Assembly: GCF_043290135.1 (NCBI RefSeq) | Contig: NC_134700.1 | Location: 159,312,053 to 159,376,052, forward strand | Reading direction: 5' to 3' | Source: Rhipicephalus microplus | Taxonomy: Eukaryota > Arthropoda > Arachnida > Ixodida > Ixodidae | DNA: 64,000 nt | Shown: one piece after another, positions 24,001-36,000 of the stretch | Layout of the letters: each line of letters starts with the position of its first letter | Position numbering within the stretch: position 1 is the first letter of the stretch | Made by a program: the position numbers and the translations under genes | The notes under the pieces: generated by a model | Told to the model about the DNA's origin: nothing | The model's input: the letters and a program-made list of their open reading frames with translations, nothing else | Database searches by the model: none

Positions 24001-27000
24001 GAGCAGTACCGAAAGGTGCCACAGACTTGGCAAAAAGAATGAGAAAGCTCGCCCGGTTATAATTATTAATCTCCTAGATTATCGTGACAAGGTGAAGATT
24101 TTGAAGTCGTGTCCAAAATTAAAAGGAACCCCGTTTTCGGTCTCAGAAGATTTTTCTAAGAGAGTGCGGGAAATTCGGAAAAAGCTCTGGCAGAGCTCTG
24201 CAGATGAAAGAGAAGCTGGTAGTAAGGTCAAAATGATTTTTGATAATTTAAGCATCGACAAGAAAATATACAGATGGGACGAAAAAAAAGGCAAGCGTTA
24301 TAAGGTTTCCGGAAATTCCGAATGACTTCATAACAAAACGAAATCGCCTTTCATTATCTTAAACGTAAATTGCCGTAGCATTGTCAACAAATCAGTCCAG
24401 CTTGAGGGTCTCATACTGTCACACGATGCCGATGTAGCCGTACTTACTGAAACGTGGTTAAGCAGTGAAATTTTTGATAGCGAATTTGTCCCAAAAGGCT
24501 ATAACGTGTTCCGCAAGGACCGCGACCGAAGAGGAGGAGGAGTTGCGATACTTTTCAAGAACTCATTACATCCGCAACAATTGCCTGATATATTAGAAGT
24601 TGAGGGCATATTTTGCAAAGTCTATATAGGCAAAGTTCGTTATGTTATAGGTGCGGTTTATCGTCCCCCGAACTCTTCTGATAGTGTTCTGGATAAGCTT
24701 AGAACCTACTTGCGGCAAAATATAAAGCCACATGACAAACTCATCTTGTCAGGAGATTTTAACTTGCCTAATATTGACTGGGAAAATTTTTATTCTCATT
24801 CTACTAGCAATGCTAATCACGAAATGCTAGATATTGTTTTTTCGTTCGATTTACTGCAGGTTGTTAAAGAATACACTAGAGAACTAAATGGTTCAAAATC
24901 TATCTTGGACTTATTTTTTTTGAGTGGCTCAATCCAAAACACGGCAATATGTGAAGTTATCAGTGGTATTTCGGATCACAGGGCAGTTTTGCTAATCTTT
25001 TTAGATATGTGTGTTGACCGCTGCTGTACAAAAACTTCCTTTCCGAATTTTTCCCGAGCTGACGATGAATCCATTCTAGATATCCTTGATTTTCATTACG
25101 ATGATTTTAAACACTCGGGTAGCAGTGTGAATGATCTGTGGCTTACTTTTAAAGATATTGTCTTTGAATGCGTGGAGCGTTTCATACCGAAAATCGTTAA
25201 AGAGACTGAATGCCGGAACCCCTGGATTACAAGAGAAACGCTACATTTACAGCGAAAACTTAAACGAATAAAAAGCAAAAGAGCGAAATCTCATGATAAA
25301 GCTGCTTATACACCGCTGATAACTAACCTGTCGGGCGAACTAAAACTGCAAATTGCGCGCGACAAGGAAAGATATCACGAAACATCGCTTCCAACTTTTA
25401 TCAAAACATCACCCGAGAAATTTTGGAGGCTGATCACGCCAACATCTCGCTCGATTGACTCAATCACGATAAGCGGCCAAAGAACATGCAATTAAGAAAT
25501 AGTTTGTTCCACCTTCAACAACCACTTCAAGTTTGTTTTTACTTGTGATAACGGCATCCTTCCTGATTTTTCAATATCGCTCCCACCTATTCCAGACTTA
25601 GTCATTTCCGAGAATGGCATTTTAGACTTACTGCTGAATCTGGATGTTAAAAAATCAACCGGGCCAGATGGCATTCCAAATGCCTTCTTGAAGCGCTACG
25701 CAGAATGGTGTTCTCGCTATTTGTTTATTTTGTATACCCATTCGTTGAATGAGGGCCAACTGCCAGATGACTGGAAGATCGCCAAAATTAAGCCTTTACA
25801 CAAAGCGGGAGACAAGTCATCTATTCCGAATTACCGACCGATTTCCCTTATATCAACATCATGTAAAATTCTAGAACACATTATTCATAAACATATAATT
25901 ACCTTCCTTAATTCTCATAAAGTATCAACAAATGTTCAACATGGGTTCAGGCGGGGCTTTTCAACGAATACTCAATTAGTGGAAATTACGCATGACTTTG
26001 CTCAAGCAATTAACGAAGGGAAGCAGACGGATGCCATATTTATGGATTTTCAAAAAGCCTTCGATAAAGTTTCGCATGCTAAATTACTTCACAAATTAAC
26101 TTGTATTCTACAAAACAAAAAGATCCTTGACTGGATAACAGCATATCTAACAAACAGGCGTCAATTTGTTACGGTAAAAAATACATCTTCTAAACAAGCT
26201 CCTGTAAACTCAGGCGTTCCCCAAGGATCCGTCCTTGGGCCTCTTTTTTTTCTGTTATATATAAATGATATTGTCACTGACCTTTCTGTTCACATTAGGT
26301 TGTACGCCGACGACTGTGTCTTATATGAAAAGATCACCTCAGTTGACGATCAAATTAAACTAAATCGGAACTTTCTAAAAGTAATTTCGTGGTGTGACAA
26401 ATGGCAGATGCCTGTTAATTTCGCTAAAACAGTTTTTATGAGAATTACCCTTAAAAAAGAACCTCTTTTGTTCCAGTACTCCACCAACAATACAATTCTG
26501 TCAGAAGTAACTCAATACAAGTACCTTGTCTCTGGATTACAAAAAATCTATCCTGGTCAAAGCACATAGATTTTGTAGTAGCTAAATCTCTCCGTAAACT
26601 TTTTTTCCTAAGGCGTTCTTTAAGATCAACCACACCAAGTATTCGTCTCCTCGCTTACAATGCCATTATCCGTCCTATACTGGAGTATGCTGTGGTCATA
26701 TGGGACCCGTTCACTCAGACTGATATCCAAAAACTTGAAAGGGTGCAAAAAAAGGTTGTTAGGTTCATTTATAACTCGTACGGCCCCACTTCAATTATAA
26801 AACTTCTCTTAGAAAGCAAATTTCCAAACATTCCGGACCAAAATCGAATATTGCGCTTAAAATTTCTTTTCCAGTTAATAAAAGGTCACTATGCAGTTGA
26901 CATATCACATATCGTTCACTTTTCATCGGGTTACGGAACAAGACAGAGACACAATCTTACTATCTCTCCATTGATGCAACGAACAAATTGTTTCAAATAT

Positions 27001-30000
27001 TCTTTTTTTCCGAGGACTATCGTGGATTGGAACAGTCTACATAACGATGTTGTAACCCTAAATACATTGTCTGCATTTGAAGAGTCACTGCAGAAATGAT
27101 TGTTATCTATGTTTGTACCTTGCTTTTTGTTGATTATCTTGTCTCGAAGAATCACTGCAGCTATCAGTTACATAAGTTTGTATTACATTTGTTTTTGATT
27201 GTTTGTTTGCCTGTTTCCACTGATGTTTATGTTTATGTTTTGTACCACCCCTGCTATGATCTTGTAAAAGATCGCAGTATCAATAAATATATAAATAAAT
27301 AAATAAAAATAAATATTTCAGCCATTTATTTGTTAGTACTGAGCTGTGGCAGCCTCTGTATGATTTGCATCAGTCTAGTCTTCCTTGCCACTGTCAGGCC
27401 AACAGTGCAGTTCTAAAGCATCATCACAGTAAATCCCGGGTATATCGAACTCGGATGCACCGAATTATTCGCTATACCAAATTGTTGATAATTCCCCTTG
27501 ACTTTCCCATACAAAATTATGAGACCGTTGCACGCGTATACCGAACTCTCGCAGAGCGTAACATCCGATATATCAAACACTGTGCCCTGCCGAAGCCCAG
27601 AAACTGCATTTACTCTGACAAAGATTGACAACTTTTCAGCCGCGATATAACAAGTTTCGGTCCCTCCTCACACGCAGGTGATGAAAATGCAGTGTAATTC
27701 ATTGGTTGTGAACCATTTGTGAGTGCACCGGTACGTTATGAGCTATTTGCTTTAGGTTGTGACGCGTGGACACAGTGTTTTCAGAGGGGCCAACTGCCAA
27801 GGGCACCGAAATCACATGAATGCAATGTGACTCAGTGGCCTCATCGCGATGTGTGCATTCCCTTTCTTGGTTGATTGTCGCACATGATGGCACGTGAGCC
27901 CGAAAAACATTTAAGATCCACATTTCTACTGTGTACCTTATTTACTCAAATCTAGTCTGACCCCGATTCTAAGCAGATCCCCAAAAGTCGAAGCTCGGGG
28001 AAAAAAGAAAAACCCACGAATGTAGGCCGAATGAAAGTGTTCACAAAAGGAAAACATTTACTGAACATGAAAATGAAACAAAGCAGTTGGTTCATGATGC
28101 AAATTACTCAAGAAACATACAGCCGCTAGTCTTGTGCGCGTTTCTTTGTTGTCGCTTTTTTCGTGCTGCTTCTAGTTATTTGCATTATATAGATGCCGCG
28201 CTTGCCGATGCCGCTCTCATTCCGAGCCGTCATCGCTGCTTCCCTCGTCGCTGTTACACTTTACACATGCCTATTCCTATTACAATGCCTGTGATCTTCA
28301 CAGCCTGTTCTCTTCGCCTCTGTCATTGAATTTCATGCAAGTTGGACAAGCCAGCAGCCATGGCTGCGATTGGGCAGTTGGTGGAACATGCTCATTGAGG
28401 GAAGGCTGGATTGTCCAATGGGATGCTGCAAAGCAGATGCCCAAGCTAGCTTCACACTCACTTTCTGGGACAAAGAGTGCGGATGGAACTGCAGGGCCAT
28501 TTCCAGCAGGTAAACAGCAAGTGCCAGAACCTGCTCCGGAACCTCTGGGTCTTTGAGCGCCTGCAAAAAAGACACTGTGTGAGGATTCGTAGGAAACTAC
28601 GAACTAAGAAGCTCCCTGATCAAACTTTACAACAGGGGTGCACGAATATCGGAAACTCCATAAGTTTTTCTAATAGTATAAAGTTAAACCTGCTTATAAC
28701 AAACCTCCATATAATGAATTCCTCGATATAACGAAATTTTTCAATTCACTGCCATTGCTCCACAGAAGCACATCTATTTGCGACCTCTATGTTACAGAGT
28801 AACAGCGGGAGACCACCTTGATACAGTCGAATATTGATAATTTGAATTCGAAGGGACCCAAAAATTTGTTCGAATTAAAAGAAGTTCAAATTAATGAAAG
28901 CTAAATAAACGGAGGGCTCTTCATGCAGTGGCGCATGTGCATTGAGCTAACACATGAGGGGAAAACTTCACAAGAATTACATCTATTCACAAATCACAGG
29001 ACATCCGTTATTAAAGGGCCACTCACCAGGTTTGACAATATTGAGCTAACAAGCGCAATGCGTAGATGAGGTGTTCATGATCACGTCTGCCAAAATTTGC
29101 AACGCTATGCGCCGCGGAAATGGGTCAAATTTCAAGATGAAAGCTGCTCCCCCTCCCATCTACCGACGCAGGCGTAGAGAATGAGGGCATGATGTGGGCG
29201 TAGGAATGGCCATACGTACACCGCAATGCGGTGACGTTGGTCCTCTACGTAGACAACTCTGCTCTGACGTTGTCAACAGTATACCACGTAACATGGCAAA
29301 AGTTATTCAACACAACAGGCGTAGTTTATGTATTTGTTGCTTTAAGAGATGAATAAAACTTGAAATAAATAATGAGATGCAATAAAAAAATTGTGCGCAT
29401 TTTTCTTACATTTTTTTCCCGTGAAATGCTACGAGATGCGGCGCGAATTTGCCGGTGTTTCGCATGCGTTCGGGTCCCCGTGGTCAGCGCAATGAGCAGA
29501 CGACCGCCGTGGAACGCTCCTACGCGTTCGCGCACTCATTGTGCTCATCTACTCTACCGCGTCTAAGCCAGCGTTTCCAAACAATCCCGCAGGAACAGGC
29601 AGAAGACCACAAAATAAACGCTGGTCAACAAAGCAATGCTGCTCGCGTGCACGGGGGCTGGGCTTGTTCGGGCACGTCATGTGCACGTCACCTCTTGGTC
29701 GGATGCTGGAGAAGGTGAGGAAGAGATTTGGCTTGTGAAGGCTACGCGGAGGAGCAGCAAGGGTTTCGAGCTCGCCTCCTCTCACCCTCGTTTCGCGCCA
29801 CTTCAAAAAACCTGTTTTCTGCGCTCGTAATGAACCGATTCGAAAAATGTTTGTGGCAAAACGTTCCTCATCGGACACCCAACAACTTCCACTGCCTAAC
29901 TAAAATTCGGTATGGGGCATGGTGAGTGGCCCTTTAATTGACGTAATCGGTGATGTGCGCCTGCGCACGTTTGCCTTGCAGCGAGTCAATCAATTTCGCA

Positions 30001-33000
30001 TGCAGCTTGCAAAGCCTTTCTACTTCGGCTTCAGCATTCTCCTGGCAAGAGAAGTTGCGCGTGAAAATGTTTAGCACCGACACTTTCTAAAGACAACGAC
30101 AACAACAATTGCGTAGTGCTACGCAGCCACAGCATGGCCAGCACGTGACGAAAAAGAAAGAGCGTCTCGACGCGGAGAGAAGCAGATTGGCATTTGAGAG
30201 AAAACCAACACTCCATGGCAGCTTTTTTTTTTTTCTTGGCTCGCTTCGTGCACTTCGTTGAAAGGAGAAGGATTATGTGGCAGAGACGGGAATGGGGAAG
30301 CGTGGCACCGACGTGTGAGAGACCCCGCCCGCCCCCTCAGGGCGCAGAGCCGAGCTCCCGCAAGAGGCAAGGGCAGCAGAAGTTAGTGCCTTTTTCCTTT
30401 CCTTCAACCACACATTAATTCAACCCAGCGACAGCTTTCTTTTTTTTTTTCTCTCTCTCTCATCGCACACGGTGTTGGAAGGAGAAGCGTATTTACATGG
30501 CCGGGACGAAAAAAGTAGAAGCGTGACACAGGCGCGTTGCCGATTGGCATTTGAGAGAGAGCAAGCATTCGACCGCAGCCTTTTTTTCCTTTTCATTTCC
30601 TTCGCGCGCAGCGTTGAGGTGTCCTAGGTGCCGCCGCAGGATTGGGCAGGGTGCTGAGAGCATTTTCGGAGTGCGATATGTTCGAATTAAGCGTCGCAAG
30701 TGCTTGCCCATTCAAATTACTGAGCATTTTCACCCATTGAAATACACACAGCTTTGACGGGACCTCATCCTGAGTTTGAATGAACGGGAAGTTTGAATTA
30801 AGCGCGTTCGAATTAATGAGATTTGACTGTGTAATAAATTTTCCCCACAGATCTAGGAATTTCGCTCCACATTTTAGCATTTTGGTTAAAGCGTGTATCT
30901 TCCGCGGCTGCCCCGCCACCGACCCGACAAAGCGCGAAGCGGTGGCAGCGCACAGGACGTACCAGGTGAGAGCGAGCGCTGAGTGTGTGAGCGCAAGGTG
31001 GGCAGGCGGGCATACACCCTACGAACTGGCGTTGCCGCCGTTCTCGCTGCCGCGGGCACATGTGCGGGGTGCCCCCTTCCCCCCACACTCAATACTAAAA
31101 AAAAAAACAACTACTTTTGCACGTTGGCAGTGCCACGCTTTTATTTATTATCACATATGTGGGGTTGCATTGCATATGGAGGGCGCTTTACCAAATAGTT
31201 TTCCGCGGTGTCTGTGTTTCACTGCGTGCACCCCACAGTCTCTTCGCCTTGAAAGCGCTTTGATTTACTTGTCGAGATAGCAAGCATGCTATCAATCGCG
31301 ACCACCCTTTTTCAAATCCAAGTTCATTACTGTTACTCGAGCAACTCCCCCCCCCCCCACTCGCGTTGTTTCATGGTCGTTCAAGACGGGTAGTTTACTT
31401 TCTTTTTCAGCATTCGACAGCAGTTCTAACATGCGGGAGATGGTATCTTATGCACTTTCCAGGCACTAGGAATGGGCCAACTGATTCGATCTCTGTTTCA
31501 GAAGCGCTCGCGTGCTTTTACTTTTACCCGCTCGTGAAAGTTACCATGCGCGGGCATGTTATCAATTTGGACTTGTTATGGAACATGGCAGCGACAGCAA
31601 AAACCCACCGATAGTGTCCATATAATTGGTATCGCAATAATATTGCAGTTTTTTACTGTAAAATAAGTGTTCCGGGTTAGCTCTGCCTTCAGTCCCCCTT
31701 TTGCTTAACTCTTTCCTTACCGTAGAAAACTGGCCTTTTCAATCTGTGTCTACATGATATTTTTTTTATCAGAAACTGTTGTGCGTACAATGGGTTATTC
31801 TATATGAAAATGTAGCCCATTCACGTGTTTTTATAATGCAATAAAATTCAAAGTAAACAACCTCATATTGCTTCATAATTTATTTCTGAAATTTGAGGAA
31901 AACTGAAGAAAGTTTACAAGAGAAGATATAAAATTGCTGTTATACATTACAGCAATCAGATTAAAACAAAACTGAAATATACAAATTGTAGCTTGTAATA
32001 TCAGGAGTAATATTTCCAAATTCGAACATTCTCCGATCAAAAGTATATTTTTAGCAAGCTCTCATCTTAGCGCCCATGACGCATGTGCCACTTGGAGAAG
32101 CAGTTGCGGGTGGTGGTAAAGCAGAGATGTGCTACACAGGTGCTGCAAAAAACATTTGTTTTGACTTCCTTTTTAGTGTTCTCGTAGCACAACTTGCAGT
32201 TTCTTCGGCTGTCAACTTTTTCCGGCTTGTGCCGAATCCAGTCGGGTGGCAGATAAGAAACTCTGACAGGTTGATCATTTAGGTTCAAAATTTCCTGGAT
32301 GAGCATCTCTCGGAAAGAAAGCTGATCGAATCGGGAACTCAAATTTAGCTCAGGAATGTCGGGATGCTGTTTGCGATGCTCTTGAAAAAGAATGAAGGTA
32401 TTTACGCAGGCTATGTCGATACAATGGAAGAACAGTGTTTTCCACCATCGTACGCATTTCCGAAGAACATTGTATGTTCCAATTACCTGGTCAGATTTGT
32501 CTACCCCCAACATGCCTGCATTGTAGTCATGTACTAACAAGGGCTTCCGTATTGTTCTCTCAGTCCATCGGTTTCCCACTTTTTGACGTCTTTTTGCCGA
32601 TACGTGTTCATTCGTTGTGTGAATTGTACTCATTAGATTTACTGCCTTGCGGTCTTTCCACTGGAGAAACAAGATGTTTCCGTCCCTGACCCACCGAATG
32701 TCCCCCCGCTCAGCCTTCCTTTCCCATTTTGTTTCTTTCAGATCGCCAGGGAAGCCTCGGCGATCTTTTCTTGTCGTTCCACATGCCAGCGTTTTGCATT
32801 GCAGGAGATGTTCGAATAGGTGCTTTGAGGTATAAAAATTGTCCATGTAAATTTTGTACCCTTGTTCCAAGTATTTTTCACAAAGTTTACTGACAACATC
32901 AAAAGCCAGCCCATGTGGTCCTGGTGTCTCCCTCTTACCTGTGTAGACAAAGAACTGTAAAGTGTACCCTGTTTCAGATTCAGCTAAAACCCACAATTTG

Positions 33001-36000
33001 TAACCCCACTTCGTCACCTTATCACGAATATATTGCCTAATTCCCGATCTTGCTTTCGATTTCACCATCCTTTCATCTACTGCAATGGCTTCCCGTGGCT
33101 GGTAAAATCGTGCTGACACCTCATTGATATGTTGAAGCAGTGGCCACACCTTCCGCAGTTTTCCGGCTGATGCAGTACTCTCATCCTCCGGATCAGAGAC
33201 GTGCAAGAAAGCGAGGAGAGAAAAGAAACGCTTCCTACTCATGATTTGCGCTGGAAGGAGACCACCGTATATTGACCCAGTGTTCCAGTACATATGAAGG
33301 CGTGGCACTTGCACGATACCCATGTAAATGAGGAGTGCAATGAACCGCAACATCTCCGGCGGCGTGACCTCAAGCCAAGAGCCGTCTGCTTCTGAGTAGC
33401 TGGGTTTTTCGAAAATTTTCATCCAAGCGTACTTGTTCGTGTACTGACAGATAGTTGAGACCAATTCAGCAGTGAAAAACATCATAAACATGTCCAGTGC
33501 GCGAATAAAACTTCGCGTCTCGCTCCGGCGCGTCACATCCAGATGTACGCCAGGTGTTCGTTTGGGTAAGAACTTGACTCTGCATGCTGCATTCGGCAGA
33601 ATATCGCCTCCATAGGTAGTTGACACCCTAGTAAGAAAACGTAAACAAGTGTCGTCACTTACAAAACACGCTCACGTTATAAAAACAACATCGACATCCG
33701 AACCTACGCTTACTTTGACACACGGGTGGAAGGTCCGGGCTGTGGAGATGAATCATCGCTGTCAGAGTCGAAATCTGATGATCCAACTTCTTCTTCAGAG
33801 TCCTCGCTACAGCTCAAATCAAGATCATGAGCAGTAGAGGCAGCGGAATCAAGTTTCCGAAGTTTCTTCTTCAGCGGCGGGCGATGCGCTTTCGGAGCCA
33901 TGTTGCGAAACACGACGCTACCTCCTCCGTTGTCTGTTTTTTTTTTTGCGCGGGAGCTCCCGCCGATAGAGCGAAACAAAAAAAGAAGTAGTGTACAGTA
34001 GTTCTTATATTTCCGGCCAGATGGCGCTAAATGTCCGCGAGCGCGCATTTTTGTTTTTGGCGGGGCTTTTAAAACCATCGATCCATAGTGATCGATGCTC
34101 TATGGGACGGTAAGGAAAGAGTTAAATTGCGCGTTTACTTTACGAATTTTCGTACCGCACCTCCACATAACGAAATCCTCTTTATAACAAATTTTTCCTG
34201 GAATTTATCAATTTCGTTATATCCAGATTTAACTGTACACTATTTGATTTAATATGCATCAGAATTTTATTATTCAAACTGTTTTCCCAAAGACAAACAC
34301 AGTCAATGTCTAACTGGCAATGGCTCCGTCTTGTTTTCAATACGCCTCACCCCATACGAACACAAACTAATAAGGAAAAAACATGAGTGCTCGTGTAATC
34401 AGTTTCTTCATAATTCTTTTGTGTTCATGTGTGTGCACTGTCATAAGATAACATTTACCAACTTGCCCAAACAGCCCCCTTACTCACTTCAACACACCTA
34501 CATTGCAGCAAAGCTGCCTTTCAGGCTCCGCTACAACCGCCAATGGCTCATAAACATAAAAGTGTAGTAGTAGAAAAGGGGTGTCTAGAAGGAGCTGCAT
34601 TTTACACATTGTCATGGTACAAAACAAAAACTGAAACTTCATACAAAACTCTATTACATATTTGAAATCAGCTTGAAAACCTAAGTACAGACGACGTTCG
34701 ATTTCTCGAACACCCGAAATTCAGGACATGCCTGATTTCCCAGACTCATCTGTGACACTGTCAAGTTTTTCATGGAGTCAACGTATTAAAAGGTCCCAAA
34801 TTCCGGACGTTCATAGCTTTCACCGTCCGATTTTTCAGACATTTCACTGCTAAAAGCAGACTCAAAATCACTATCGACGACGCCATTTTAGTTGTTTTTA
34901 TATTCTCGAACACAAGGCACCGCGGCTGCTGTACCCCCAAAACAGCACATGGTGCCAATTTGTTGCCAGCCGTAGCCGTAGCTTAGTCAAACCTGTGGTC
35001 ACAGCCGCATGGTGCTGTACAGTGTGAACTCCGACAGCGGGAAAAGCTATACTTTGGACCTGTGGTCTGCCATCAGCATGTTTGCAGACAAAAGGAAGGC
35101 GGTTATGCAACAGATGCTCCGTAATTGTTTTCTTCAAACGAGCTTCTTACTGGACGCCGAGACGGCTGTCTCGCCCAGAGTGGACAGCATGTGCGACAAA
35201 CTTCCACCCGCAGATGTTGCCTTCAATGATCTGCACGCTGCCGGTGTTTCAATTCCAGCCGAGATAACTCTTGAGGACCTCACAGACACTGACGAGGACC
35301 TTGAGATGTGTGCCGAATTCATCAACGACAAAATTATTCATCAAGTTACGGAGGATTCCAACGCCTACGACCCCGAGATCAATGAGGCAGTGCCTACAGC
35401 CAATGACCTCGGAGTTGACACGAGCCCTGACACTGTCATGGTTGTACAGCGACAGCCTAACATTAGTGGAAATTAAGGCGGAAATTGTTGCGGAGACAAG
35501 TGGAACACCATGCAAACAAAAATAAGCGACTTTTTTTTTGGCACCTATGTGCTTACACGTGAGGTAGTACTGGCTACATCAGATTCTTTCATTGCCTTTT
35601 TTTTAATTATACAGCTCAATTATTTACTAAATTGCAATGAGAATCTTGTACTCCTGCGGTGACCCTCTCCATCAGCGAAAAATACCTATTAAAAAAAGTG
35701 CGTTCTTGCTTTATTCGTTTTTCTGGACTGCCCGTTTTTTGGACGTCTTTGCAGTCCCTTGACGGTTCAGAAAATCGTATATCAACTGCAAATGGTAAAA
35801 ATTTCATTGCCCTAGGCAACAAAAGCTCCTCATAAAAAATGAAAATTTTTTTTACGGGGAGTATTTTCCCTTAAACTGTGAAGCTTTTTTTGCTAACATT
35901 GCATGCGAACTCACCAAGAATTATCTATTCAAACATTGTGCGCCCCTATTGGGTGCACGTTAGGTCCGAGTAGTAAATATGGTATGATAAGCAAGAGTGG

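Larger units (their letters stand above)
23094..27316 (+). mobile_element. CR1-like non-LTR retrotransposon, near full length
   Basis: This plus-strand LINE is antisense to UBR3. It has a 5' region with a 67-bp direct repeat, an ORF1, an apurinic-type endonuclease and reverse transcriptase, and a 3' tail of ATAAATAAATAAATA after TATCAATAAAT near 27300. A frameshift in ORF1 and others in ORF2 make this copy inactive, but all domains are recognisable. A 2A-type motif lies near the ORF1 start. Confidence 0.9.
28681..34235. mobile_element. TA-flanked Tigger-like MITE split by nested insertions
   Basis: The left end is AAGTTAAACCTGCTTATAAC and the right end mirrors as CAGTTAAATCTGGATATAAC, with TA on both sides (28679-28680 and 34236-34237). 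Removing the insertions at 28824-30831 and 31709-34121 leaves about 1.1 kb. I see no transposase of its own. Confidence 0.75.

Noticed and set aside
30120..30640. CRISPR-like array
   Set aside because: The units are minisatellite repeats inside a eukaryotic MITE, with no spacer pattern and no cas genes.
30780..31280. Plus-strand frame of 166 codons
   Set aside because: Starts in a MITE end and has low-information composition; no domain or splice context.
32067..33901. A domesticated host gene of the PGBD type
   Set aside because: The frame is intact, but it sits between perfect inverted ends and TTAA duplications, so a transposon is the simpler reading.
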